From Anaerolineales bacterium UBA2181 (GTDB taxonomy: Bacteria; Chloroflexota; Anaerolineae; Promineifilales; UBA4811): a stretch of DNA of 64,000 bases. A model generated the notes under the pieces. That model had not been told where the DNA came from. It ran no database searches and saw only the letters and a list, made by a program, of their open reading frames with translations. The position numbers and the translations under genes were made by a program. Shown in pieces: positions 1-7,600 of this stretch (position 1 is its first letter; each line of letters opens with the position of its first letter). The stretch is taken from positions 271,774 to 335,773 of the forward strand of contig DCVT01000044.1 in assembly GCA_002328075.1 (NCBI GenBank). Direction: 5' to 3'.

Positions 1-2
1 TA

Positions 3-275
3 TTTGTCGGGGTTCGATGTCCATTGGAGGTGCTCGAACGGCGTGAGGCGTCGCGCGCGGACCGCACACTGGGTCAGGCGCGGGCGCAGTTTCCCCTGGT
101 GCATGCGCATGCGGTCTATGACCTGGAGGTAGACACAGCCGTGCAAAGCGCAGAAGCATGCGCGCTGCAGATCATGCAGCGTTTGCGGAGCGAAAAGCCT
201 CCCGATGCTTTCAAGCGCTTGAGACAACAGCGGGGGGCGGACGAGCAATTACAGGCAAAGCGGACGTCTCCATAG
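3..275 (+). CDS. Chloramphenicol-phosphotransferase-like protein, C-terminal part (cut by window edge)
   Basis: The reading frame is open from base 3 and lacks its start, which lies outside the window. The visible 91 residues begin with VGVRCPLEVLERRE, followed by RTLGQARAQF, VHAHAVYDLEVDT and SAEACALQI. This order is typical of the C-terminal half of the CPT-like P-loop kinase family, related to the Streptomyces chloramphenicol 3-O-phosphotransferase. The P-loop itself would be upstream. Family members are often of unknown substrate, so resistance should not be assumed. A less careful start at the TTG at base 24 would cut the conserved CPLE motif. Confidence 0.72.
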   Translation, partial: FVGVRCPLEVLERREASRADRTLGQARAQFPLVHAHAVYDLEVDTAVQSAEACALQIMQRLRSEKPPDAFKRLRQQRGADEQLQAKRTSP

Positions 276-456
276 ACGACTGCCTTAACCCATAGCGGCG
301 GGCGATGTGACTGCACCTCGATGGGATGACGGGCGGCTGGCCGATCACTGTGATCATGGGCCAAGGGAACAGGAAATTGCCGCCTCGGGCCTCTCACATG
401 CCTTGGCCCGTTTCGCGTGACTCGCACCCTACCTGTCACATGCTGGCCTTCCGCGG

Positions 457-465
457 TGTTATTAT
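457..465 (+). promoter_or_regulatory. Extended -10 element before the ECF sigma gene
   Basis: TG at 457-458, one base, then TATTAT at 460-465. No convincing -35 lies at normal spacing. The GTG codon at 475 is only nine bases beyond the box, so the transcript may start at or next to the start codon. Confidence 0.4.
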
Positions 466-474
466 TGTGGGATA

Positions 475-1032
475 GTGGAGCACCCAGAGCCATCAAAACC
501 CATGCTTTCGGACGCGCTGTTGCTGGAAGGCGTGCGGCGGGGCGACGAACTCGCGTTCGAATCGCTGTTTCATCGCTACTACCCGCGCGTCTACCGATTG
601 CTGTACTTCCTGGTCGGTAGCCGCGCGCAGGCCGAGGAACTGACTCAGGAGGTGTTCATCCAGCTCTTCCGGCGTCCGCTGCGCAGTGGCGACAACGTAG
701 GTGCCTGGCTCCGCCGGGTGGCCACCAACCTGGGCTACAACGCCATGCGAGCGGAAAAGCGACGGACCGGGCGCGAGGAGGCAGTGACAGCGGAAACACC
801 CTCCACCGCCCCTAGCGCGGCAGCCGAGGCCGAAAGGCGCATAGTCGCCGCCGAGGTGAGCCGGACACTCAACAGTCTCAACCCTCGGCAGGCGCAGCTG
901 CTCCTCTTGCGGCAATTGGGCCTGCCCTATCAGGAGCTGGCAGAGGTGTTCAACGTATCGCGCGGTTCGGTCGGAACGCTGCTGGCCCGCGCCGAAAGGG
1001 CGTTCCGCCGGGAGTACAAAGGAGAGAGATGA
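475..1032 (+). CDS. ECF-type RNA polymerase sigma factor
   Basis: A 185-residue sigma-70 family protein of the extracytoplasmic-function type that redirects RNA polymerase to a regulon under anti-sigma control. Region 2 spans about residues 25-95, with the core-binding segment around ELTQEVF at 55-61. A short acidic/alanine linker follows, then region 4 (about 130-182) with the helix-turn-helix near 150-177. The stop overlaps the ATG of the next gene by four bases (ATGA), and that gene encodes a zinc-finger anti-sigma factor, so the two are co-translated partners. The start is uncertain. GTG at 475 fits a leaderless transcript from the -10 at 460-465; ATG at 502 also gives a full sigma factor, but neither codon has a good ribosome site. 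Confidence 0.9.
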   Translation: MEHPEPSKPMLSDALLLEGVRRGDELAFESLFHRYYPRVYRLLYFLVGSRAQAEELTQEVFIQLFRRPLRSGDNVGAWLRRVATNLGYNAMRAEKRRTGREEAVTAETPSTAPSAAAEAERRIVAAEVSRTLNSLNPRQAQLLLLRQLGLPYQELAEVFNVSRGSVGTLLARAERAFRREYKGER

Positions 1033-2171
1033 GCAGGTGCCCGAACAAAGGTGAGTTGAGAGCCTGGCTGGATGGCGAATGGCCGGCAACCAACAGGTTG
1101 GTGGTGGAGAGCCACCTGGAAAGCTGTCCTGCCTGCCGGCAACACATGGACAGGCTGGAGAAGGACCGTGCCTGGGTGTCTCACCGGATGGCCCGCATCG
1201 CCTCCCGATCAGACGCGATTCCACCGGCCGGCCAGGCATTGGCCCAACTATACCATCGCATCGAGACAAGGCCCCATTGGAAAGAGAGGTTGGCTGACAT
1301 GTTTGGATTGACTCATCGTCACGCACGGCCGGCGCTGGCAGCGCTGGCCTTGGTGTTGATCGTGACCTTGGCCTTTGGCTTTGAACCGGTTAGGGTGGCG
1401 GCCCAGGATTTCCTGTCCATCTTTCGGGTGCGGCAATTTGCGGTTATCCCGGTTGGTCCGGAGCAGATGGAAAAGATGGAAGAGATCAGCGCGCTGCTGG
1501 AGCAGAACTTTTTCCTCGGCGAGCCGATCATGGCCCAGGAGTCAGAATTGCGGAACGTCGCCACGCTTCAGGAGGCAATTGCCCTGACCGGGTTCAGGGT
1601 GCGCACGCTGGAAACGGTCCCGCGAGGTTTCTCGGCCCAGGCCATCGAGGTGAGTTCCGAGGGCTCCGGGCAGCTCCAGGTGGACCTGGCGCTGGCTCGT
1701 TCGCTGTTCGAGACTCTGGGGCTGGATCCTGCATTGCTGCCGGATTCCCTAGGCAAAGAGCCGCTCACCATAATCATTCCAGCCATGGTGACCCAATCCT
1801 GGCGATACCAGGGGCGGATCGGCCTGAATTTCGTTCAGGGTCGTAGTCCATCGGTGGATTATCCTGACGACGTAGATCCAGTTGCGTTAGGTGCATCCGT
1901 CCTACAACTTTTGGGCATGAGCGAACGCGAAGCCGGCCGCCTGAGCGAGACCATCGACTGGACCAGCACGCTGGTGTTGCCCATACCCACCGATGTGGCT
2001 TCCTTCCGGGAATTGCCCGTGGACGGGACCACCGGCCTGCTCATCAATGCGCAGACTGACCGCCACGGTTCACACAACAGCCTTTTGTGGCAGAGGGACG
2101 GCGTCCTGCATTTCCTGGAGGGCAACGTATCCATGGAAACCCTGGTGGAAATCGCCGGTTCTATTCGATAA
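1029..2171 (+). CDS. Membrane-anchored zinc-finger anti-sigma factor
   Basis: A 380-residue protein likely to hold the upstream ECF sigma factor inactive at the membrane. The N-terminal cytoplasmic part has the HxxxCxxC zinc site of ZAS/zf-HC2 anti-sigma factors (H29, C33, C36). One transmembrane helix lies at about residues 100-118. A roughly 260-residue extracytoplasmic domain follows that I do not recognise and that may be the sensor. It starts inside the sigma stop codon and ends two bases before the ABC ATPase gene, so the four genes look like one transcript. The presence of an ABC exporter in the same unit suggests envelope or antimicrobial stress as the signal, which is inference. Confidence 0.85.
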   Translation: MSRCPNKGELRAWLDGEWPATNRLVVESHLESCPACRQHMDRLEKDRAWVSHRMARIASRSDAIPPAGQALAQLYHRIETRPHWKERLADMFGLTHRHARPALAALALVLIVTLAFGFEPVRVAAQDFLSIFRVRQFAVIPVGPEQMEKMEEISALLEQNFFLGEPIMAQESELRNVATLQEAIALTGFRVRTLETVPRGFSAQAIEVSSEGSGQLQVDLALARSLFETLGLDPALLPDSLGKEPLTIIIPAMVTQSWRYQGRIGLNFVQGRSPSVDYPDDVDPVALGASVLQLLGMSEREAGRLSETIDWTSTLVLPIPTDVASFRELPVDGTTGLLINAQTDRHGSHNSLLWQRDGVLHFLEGNVSMETLVEIAGSIR

Positions 2172-2173
2172 CC

Positions 2174-3088
2174 GTGAGCGACTCGCCCACCATCGAAACC
2201 CATCGCCTGCGAAAAGAGTACGGCGACAAAGTGGCGGTAGCGGACCTCACCCTGACCGTTCAGCGGGGTGAGGTCTTTGGCTTTCTCGGGCCGAACGGCG
2301 CCGGCAAGACCACGGCGGTGAAAATGCTGTTAGGTCTGGCTGTGCCCACTTCGGGGTCTGCGCAGATCCTCGGCCGGCCGGTTGGGGATACCCAGACCCG
2401 CTCCCGAATCGGTTTCCTACCGGAGCACTTTCGTTTTCACGAGTGGCTCCAGGCCGCCGAGTTCATGGACCTTCATGGACAACTCTTTGGGCTGACCCTC
2501 CAGCAGCGCAGAGAGCGAATCCCCGCCTTGTTGGAGTTGGTCAAGTTGACCGAGGCGGCCGATCGCCGGTTGAGTGCGTTTTCCAAGGGAATGCTTCAGC
2601 GGATTGGGTTGGCTCAGGCTTTGTTGCCCGAGCCAGAGGTGGTATTTCTGGATGAACCGACCTCGGGTCTCGATCCACTGGGCCGGCGGCTGGTGCGCGA
2701 TGTGATCCGAAAGCTCAGGTCATCCGGCACCACCGTCTTCCTCAACTCGCACCTGCTGAGCGAAGTAGAGATAACCTGTGACCGGGTGGCCTTTATCAAG
2801 GATGGCACAATCGTGCGCACGGCCACGCTGGACAGATTGGTTGAGGGGCTGACTGAAGTGATACTTTGGGTAGGCCAGGTGACGCCGGAGTTTCTGGACG
2901 GGCTGCGCCGTTGGAGCAACGAGCTGCAGGTCGACGGACGGCGCATCACGCTTACCGTCCAGGATGAAGCGAGCCTGCCCGGCCTGGCCCAGTGGGTGGT
3001 CGAGCAAGGCGTCGGCCTTTACGCCCTGACACCGCAGCAGCTCTCGCTGGAAGAGCTCTTTGTGCAGGTGGTGGGAGGAGAGCAGTGA
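2174..3088 (+). CDS. ABC transporter ATP-binding protein
   Basis: A 304-residue ABC ATPase of the ABC-2 exporter class. The Walker A GPNGAGKT lies at 39-46. The signature is the degenerate SKGMLQR in place of LSGGQ, common in this subfamily, and is followed by Walker B VVFLDEPTSGLD and a switch histidine in NSHLLSE. A long C-terminal extension (after about residue 215) resembles the regulatory tail of such exporters. I chose GTG at 2174 because the motif-bearing protein begins just there and the preceding gene ends at 2171; the frame stays open farther upstream only as an overlap. It pairs with the permease that starts in its stop codon. Confidence 0.9.
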   Translation: MSDSPTIETHRLRKEYGDKVAVADLTLTVQRGEVFGFLGPNGAGKTTAVKMLLGLAVPTSGSAQILGRPVGDTQTRSRIGFLPEHFRFHEWLQAAEFMDLHGQLFGLTLQQRRERIPALLELVKLTEAADRRLSAFSKGMLQRIGLAQALLPEPEVVFLDEPTSGLDPLGRRLVRDVIRKLRSSGTTVFLNSHLLSEVEITCDRVAFIKDGTIVRTATLDRLVEGLTEVILWVGQVTPEFLDGLRRWSNELQVDGRRITLTVQDEASLPGLAQWVVEQGVGLYALTPQQLSLEELFVQVVGGEQ

Positions 3089-3927
3089 AGCTGTGGGTGA
3101 TCACTCGGCTGACGGTGCGCGAAGCGCAGCGGCGCAAACTGCTCTGGATTGCCCTGGCGTTGGGAGTGGTCTTTGTTGCCCTGTTTGCCGGCGGTTTTCA
3201 CCTCATCTATCGCGAGTTTGCCACGTTTTCGCAGAGCACGGTCGGAGGCCAGGTGCAGTACCAAGTGGTCACCGTCTTTTTCCTGACCGCTGGCCTTTAC
3301 GTCATCAACTTTTTAGCCGTGATGATGGCAGTGCTCACTTCGGTGGGGACCGTCTCGGGCGAAATCAGCTCCCACACTATCCAGTCGCTGGCAACCAAAC
3401 CCCTGCGGCGTTGGGAGATTCTGCTGGGCAAGTGGGTCGCCTATTCAGTCATGTTGGGGGTCTACACCTCGATCCTCAGCCTCAGCCTGGTGCTGGTGGT
3501 GAGATTGATTTCCGGTTATATTCCCAACAACTGGCTGGGACCGATTGGTTTGCTGATCCTGGAAGGGTGGGTAATCCTCACCGTGTCCATCTTGGGGGGT
3601 ACCTTTCTCTCGACCATCGCCAACGGGGTGCTGGCCTTTATGCTCTACGGCATCGCCTTCATCGGCGGTTGGGTGGAGCAGTTTGGCTCACTCATGGCGA
3701 GTGACGCGGCGGTCAATATTGGCATCCTCACCAGCTTGGTCCTGCCCAGCGAGGCACTATGGCGGCGCGCCTCGTACCTGATGCAACCGGCCATTATCCG
3801 CAACCTGCCGGCCAATCCCTTTAGCACCGCATCGGTACCCAGTCCGGCGATGGTCCTCTATGCGGCGTTTTATATCGTCGCGCTGCTCGGCATCGCCCTG
3901 TGGGTCTTTTCGCAAAGGGATCTATGA
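3085..3927 (+). CDS. ABC-2 type transporter permease
   Basis: A 280-residue integral membrane protein with about six hydrophobic helices, the first near residues 19-38 after a short basic N-terminus. It carries the layout of ABC-2 permeases: a large loop after helix 1 and a final helix ending in a short basic tail. The GTG start overlaps the ATPase stop (GTGA at 3085-3088) and has a strong ribosome site, GGGAGGAG at 3073-3080. With the ATPase it forms a complete exporter. The substrate cannot be read from sequence. Linkage to the sigma/anti-sigma pair suggests expression under envelope stress. Confidence 0.86.
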   Translation: MKLWVITRLTVREAQRRKLLWIALALGVVFVALFAGGFHLIYREFATFSQSTVGGQVQYQVVTVFFLTAGLYVINFLAVMMAVLTSVGTVSGEISSHTIQSLATKPLRRWEILLGKWVAYSVMLGVYTSILSLSLVLVVRLISGYIPNNWLGPIGLLILEGWVILTVSILGGTFLSTIANGVLAFMLYGIAFIGGWVEQFGSLMASDAAVNIGILTSLVLPSEALWRRASYLMQPAIIRNLPANPFSTASVPSPAMVLYAAFYIVALLGIALWVFSQRDL

Positions 3928-3987
3928 GAGAAACGGATCTGTCTCCCCGGCCGGTGCCCTGAAGAGCAGCCAGTATGTCGTCCTCCG

Positions 3988-4016
3988 TTGCGCGGTTGAC
4001 ATCCCTTCAGTAGAAT
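3988..4016 (+). promoter_or_regulatory. Sigma-70-type promoter of the exonuclease-WYL gene
   Basis: TTGCGC at 3988-3993 and TAGAAT at 4011-4016 with a 17-base spacer. A better-looking TTGACA at 3996-4001 has the wrong spacing for this -10. The expected start is near 4023, leaving a leader of about 60 bases. Confidence 0.4.
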
Positions 4017-4083
4017 AGGGTCTGGACGGGCAAAAACACTCCCGGGACACAAGAGAGTTGTGTCTCCGCAGGGATGATCAACC

Positions 4084-4911
4084 GTGATATTCCACGATCA
4101 GTTGATAGATGCGGTTCCACTGGCCGTGCTGGACACCGAGACCACGGGTCTCGAGCCAGCGCTGGGCCACCGCGTGATCGAGCTGGCAATTCTCCGCCTG
4201 GAGGGTTGGCAGGAAACCGGTCAGATGGACGAGTTGGTTAACCCGGGCCGGCCAATCTCTCCCTCAGCCTCACGGGTGAACCAGATCGTTGACGCCGACG
4301 TGACAAATGCGCCTCGTTTTCCAGACTTGGTCGGCCGAGTTGCCGACCTGTTGGAAGGCACGCTGGTCGTTGCCCACAACGCCGCCTTTGACGCCGCCTT
4401 TATTGCAGCCGAATGGACCCTTACTTCGCTGCCGCCGCTGACCAACCCCTGTGCCTGCACCCTGCTGCTGGCACGCAACTGGTATCGGCTGCCCCGAAAC
4501 GGCCTGGGCCAGGTGGCGCGTGAGCTGGGGATACGCCGCAGGCTTGCCCATCGCGCCATGCCAGACGTCTGGGTAACTGCGCAGATCTTTCGCCGGATGC
4601 TCAAGGACCTGAACCAGTGGGGAGTTCACACCGTCGGCGAGTTGATGCATGCGCAGGGAGGAATCATCTCCTTCCCGGCGCCGGCCCAGGTCGCGCTTCC
4701 TTCCCCCCTTGACCGGGCTGTGCAGCAACACACCCCCATTGGTATTCGTTACCTGGACGACCACGGAAACGTCACCGAGCGCGTGATCGAACCCTACTTC
4801 CTCCGCAGCTACCAGGGCGACGGTTATCTGACCGCTTTCTGTCGCCTGCGGAACGCGCAACGCACCTTTCGCATCGATCGCATACTCGCAGCGTTCCCAG
4901 CGTACCCCTAG
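4084..4911 (+). CDS. DnaQ-like 3'-5' exonuclease fused to a WYL domain
   Basis: A 275-residue protein with two parts. Residues 10-180 form a DEDDh exonuclease like the polymerase III epsilon subunit: motif I DTET (D17, E19), motif II with D103 in AHNAAFDAAF, and motif III HRAMPD (H156, D161). Residues about 215-275 look like a WYL domain (IRYLDDHG, EPYFLRS, GYLTAFC, RIDRI), a ligand-binding module usually attached to transcription regulators and defence proteins. The nuclease probably degrades or proofreads DNA or small nucleic acids, and the WYL part may sense nucleic acid or nucleotide. GTG at 4084 follows a weak AGGG. It stands alone, convergent with mutY. Confidence 0.8.
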   Translation: MIFHDQLIDAVPLAVLDTETTGLEPALGHRVIELAILRLEGWQETGQMDELVNPGRPISPSASRVNQIVDADVTNAPRFPDLVGRVADLLEGTLVVAHNAAFDAAFIAAEWTLTSLPPLTNPCACTLLLARNWYRLPRNGLGQVARELGIRRRLAHRAMPDVWVTAQIFRRMLKDLNQWGVHTVGELMHAQGGIISFPAPAQVALPSPLDRAVQQHTPIGIRYLDDHGNVTERVIEPYFLRSYQGDGYLTAFCRLRNAQRTFRIDRILAAFPAYP

Positions 4912-4940
4912 TCCCACTGTGCCGACCGCGGGGTGTCCGG

Positions 4941-6086
4941 CTACCGGTCACTCTGAGCCAAAGCGGCGATGATCTTCTGGTCGGTGACTGGGAACGGGTA
5001 CTCGGCCAACTCTGCCAGGGTCACCCACCTCAGATCGGCTACCTGCACGGGTCGCGGCTCGCCGTTGACCGGGTGGCAATGAAAGGCGTGCAGCGAGATT
5101 CGAAAGTGAGTGTAGGCGTGCTCGATAGTCACCAGGTGGCAGTCCACCGAGACCTTGAAATCCAGTTCCTCGCGAATCTCGCGCTGCAGGCACTCGGCCA
5201 GGCTCTCGCCCTCCCTTTGTTTGCCGCCCGGGAACTTCCACATGCCCCCCAACATGGCGTTCGCCGGCCGCCGGGCAATCAGCACGATCGGCTGGTCACC
5301 ATTCACGCCCGGTCGTGGGTCGCCCCAGATCACCGCAGCAGTCACGTTGTGGTGCGCTGTCCGCTTGCGCGCCGGGCGCACCGGCCGCTCCAACTGGCTG
5401 CCTTGTGCCCGAGCCAGGCAGCAGGACTCCAGTGGACAGCAAACGCAATCAGGGCGGGCCGGCCGACATACGGTCCGGCCCAACTCCATCAACGCCTGGT
5501 TATATTCGCCCGGCCGGGTCGCCGAAACCAGGGCGCTGGCAAGCGCCCACAGTCCTTCCCGGGTGGCTGCCCGCGTCACGTCCACTTCCAGGTCAATCAG
5601 TCGGGCCAGCACCCGCACCACGTTTCCGTCCAAGACGGCTACCCGCTGTCCAAAAGCGATGCTGGCGATGGCGCCCGCCGTGTAACGGCCGATACCGGGC
5701 AGCGACTGCAGCTGTTGCGGATCGGCGGGCAGGTGCCTGCCGTACCTTTCTATCAGCTGCAGTGCTGCCCGATGCAGATTGCGCGCTCTTGCGTAATACC
5801 CCATTCCTTCCCAGGTCTTGAGCACTGCTGTCAGCGACGCCTCCGCCAAGTCAGTGACTGTCGGGAACTGGGCCATCCACCTTTCATAGTAGCGTACAAC
5901 CGTCGGCGCCCGAGTCTGCTGCAACATGATCTCGCTAACCCAGATGGCATAAGGGTCAGTAGTCTGGCGCCAGGGAAACGGCTCATGGCCCGCGTCCCAC
6001 CAGGCCAACACCCGTCCGGGCAGATCTGCCAAGCCATCGGCCGCTAGGACCAGGGGGTTCCGTTTGCCCAAGCTCTTTTCGTCCAT
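4941..6086 (-). CDS. mutY: A/G-specific adenine DNA glycosylase
   Basis: A 381-residue base-excision repair enzyme that removes adenine mispaired with 8-oxoguanine. Visible features are the catalytic Glu in SEIMLQQT (E52), a helix-hairpin-helix with LPGIGRYTAG (about 129-138), the catalytic Asp in VLDGNV (D153), and the iron-sulfur ligands C207, C214, C217, C223 with exact Cx6Cx2Cx5C spacing. The C-terminal third is a Nudix-fold domain that reads 8-oxoG. The frame is open upstream to 6617, but that part lies antisense to the Nudix gene; ATG at 6086 gives the normal family length. Confidence 0.93.
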   Translation of the reverse strand: MDEKSLGKRNPLVLAADGLADLPGRVLAWWDAGHEPFPWRQTTDPYAIWVSEIMLQQTRAPTVVRYYERWMAQFPTVTDLAEASLTAVLKTWEGMGYYARARNLHRAALQLIERYGRHLPADPQQLQSLPGIGRYTAGAIASIAFGQRVAVLDGNVVRVLARLIDLEVDVTRAATREGLWALASALVSATRPGEYNQALMELGRTVCRPARPDCVCCPLESCCLARAQGSQLERPVRPARKRTAHHNVTAAVIWGDPRPGVNGDQPIVLIARRPANAMLGGMWKFPGGKQREGESLAECLQREIREELDFKVSVDCHLVTIEHAYTHFRISLHAFHCHPVNGEPRPVQVADLRWVTLAELAEYPFPVTDQKIIAALAQSDR

Positions 6087-6109
6087 CAATCGGCACTCGG
6101 TGAAGACCC

Positions 6110-6118
6110 ATTGTAACA
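6110..6118 (-). promoter_or_regulatory. Extended -10 element of mutY
   Basis: On the minus strand TGT precedes TACAAT (6115 down to 6110). The predicted start is near 6103, about 17 bases before the mutY ATG. It lies back to back with the promoter of the Nudix gene. Confidence 0.4.
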
Positions 6119-6138
6119 GGATCATGACGGCGGTCCAT

Positions 6139-6167
6139 TTGGCGTTTGCTTCCCGGTTGGGTACACT
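6139..6167 (+). promoter_or_regulatory. Promoter of the Nudix-GNAT pair
   Basis: TTGGCG at 6139-6144, a 17-base spacer, and TACACT at 6162-6167. The ATG at 6174 is six bases past the box, so the mRNA is probably leaderless. Confidence 0.5.
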
Positions 6168-6173
6168 TGAGGC

Positions 6174-6815
6174 ATGGAAACTGCGGAGCGACTCGCGCTG
6201 TGGGCGGATGAGCTGCGTGCACTCACGGCCAACGGTCTGCGCTTCTCCAAAAGCCCCTACGACGAGGCCAACTACCAGCGCATACGGCAGATCGCAGCTG
6301 AGATGTTTGCCCTGGCCGATGGCAGGTCGGTCTGCGATATTGAGGCCCTTCTGCTCGGGCTCTTGGGCCACTATACTCCCATGGTCATGGGCGACGCGCT
6401 GGTGATCAACCCCTCTGGCGAGATTCTTCTCATCCAGCGGGCTGACAGTGGGCTTTGGGCTGCGCCCGGCGGGGCATTCGACGTGAACGAAACCGCGGCC
6501 GAAGGCGCGGTCCGCGAGTGTTACGAGGAGACTGGCTGGTCGGTTGAGCCGGTCGCCCTGGTGGGCATCTATGATTCGCGGGTCGTTGGCACCTTCCAGG
6601 GGCAACACGTGTACCACCTCGGCTTCTTATGCCAGCCGCTCGGGCATGATCCAACGCCAGGGCCATTCGCGCAGGAGCGGCTGGACATGGGTTGGTACAA
6701 GGAGAGCTACCTCCCACCGCTCGACGTCGGGCATCGGATGTGGGTGCCTGACGCGCTGCGATTCTGGGGCGGAGAGCTGAAATCCGCGCACTTTGACCGT
6801 ACGTCGCCACCATGA
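6174..6815 (+). CDS. Nudix hydrolase with N-terminal helical domain
   Basis: A 213-residue Nudix protein. The Nudix box GX5EX7REUXEEXGU is complete at about residues 100-122 (E106, R114, E115, E118, E119). Residues 5-60 match the helical domain found in front of ADP-ribose/nucleoside-diphosphate Nudix enzymes (LRALTANGLRF, SPYDEANYQRI). It likely hydrolyses a nucleoside diphosphate linked to another moiety; the substrate is not readable. Its last four bases overlap the start of the acetyltransferase gene. Divergent placement beside mutY puts two nucleotide-maintenance functions together, though a functional link is only suggestive. Confidence 0.88.
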   Translation: METAERLALWADELRALTANGLRFSKSPYDEANYQRIRQIAAEMFALADGRSVCDIEALLLGLLGHYTPMVMGDALVINPSGEILLIQRADSGLWAAPGGAFDVNETAAEGAVRECYEETGWSVEPVALVGIYDSRVVGTFQGQHVYHLGFLCQPLGHDPTPGPFAQERLDMGWYKESYLPPLDVGHRMWVPDALRFWGGELKSAHFDRTSPP

Positions 6816-7585
6816 CCGAGACAATCATCCAGCAGCGCCGCCACATTCAGCACTTACTGGACACTAATTCGCCAGCCGACGGCCTGGCAACCTATTATGC
6901 GCTGTTCCATCCGCCAGAGCGCACGACGTTGACGGTGCACCGGGACACCGCCGGCCGAGTTGATGGTTTTTTGGTGCTGTGCCGCACGGGCATGGACCTC
7001 TTCCGTCCGTTGTTGACCATGCGAGTCCAATCGCGCGAGGTGGCAGCCGATCTACTTGAAAAGCAACTGCCCACCCATTCGGCGGTGATGATCGTAATCC
7101 CCCTCGGCTTGCGCCCGGTGATTGAGGCATTTTTCTCCATCGGCGGGGAGAGCGTCAGTCAGGTCTATGAGCTGAGGCGCGGCGATTTCCGACCGGTGAT
7201 CAACGTGCTGGTTACCCGGTCCCCTACGCCGGGCGGCGATCCCAAGTTTGTGATTCGGGGGCAAAGCTTTGACCGGGGCGCCCAACCCACAGGTCCAGCG
7301 CTGGCAACGGCGGGCATCAATTGGAGATCGCCCAGGTTCGCCGAGATCTATGTGCATACTGAGCCCGCTGCCCGCGGCCGAGGGTTGGGCAAGAGCGTCG
7401 CCTCGGCCGTCAGCAACTGGCTGCTGGAGCAGGGTATCACCCCAATCTACACGGCGACAGACGATCCCGACCACTCGGTAAGGCTGGCACTTGGCCTGGG
7501 GTTCACCCCCACGGGCGCCTATACGTTCTTCTGCGATGGCGTCAGGCGTCCCGCCTCGGTATTGTCGAATCATAGCGTGGCATAA
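6812..7585 (+). CDS. GNAT-family N-acetyltransferase
   Basis: A 257-residue protein. The C-terminal half carries the acetyl-CoA binding motif of GNAT enzymes: a strand VHTEPAARGRGLGKSV (Q/RxxGxG/A type) followed by a helix, then SVRLALGLGFTPTG near the end. The N-terminal 150 residues are poorly conserved and may be a degenerate second GNAT fold. ATG at 6812 overlaps the Nudix stop (ATGA), so both come from one mRNA. The acceptor substrate is unknown. Confidence 0.78.
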   Translation: MTETIIQQRRHIQHLLDTNSPADGLATYYALFHPPERTTLTVHRDTAGRVDGFLVLCRTGMDLFRPLLTMRVQSREVAADLLEKQLPTHSAVMIVIPLGLRPVIEAFFSIGGESVSQVYELRRGDFRPVINVLVTRSPTPGGDPKFVIRGQSFDRGAQPTGPALATAGINWRSPRFAEIYVHTEPAARGRGLGKSVASAVSNWLLEQGITPIYTATDDPDHSVRLALGLGFTPTGAYTFFCDGVRRPASVLSNHSVA

Positions 7586-7586
7586 T
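7578..7586 (+). promoter_or_regulatory. Extended -10 element before the first band-7-like gene
   Basis: TGG at 7578-7580 followed by CATAAT at 7581-7586, overlapping the end of the acetyltransferase gene. The GTG at 7601 is 14 bases downstream. Confidence 0.35.
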
Positions 7587-7600
7587 CGGGTGCACAACTC

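Noticed and set aside
5073..6047. Long plus-strand frame of 324 codons opposite mutY
   Set aside because: MutY motifs on the minus strand are complete; the plus-strand translation shows no protein features.
6087..6617. N-terminal extension of the mutY frame to 558 residues
   Set aside because: The extra part is antisense to the Nudix gene and lacks homology; ATG 6086 gives normal length.
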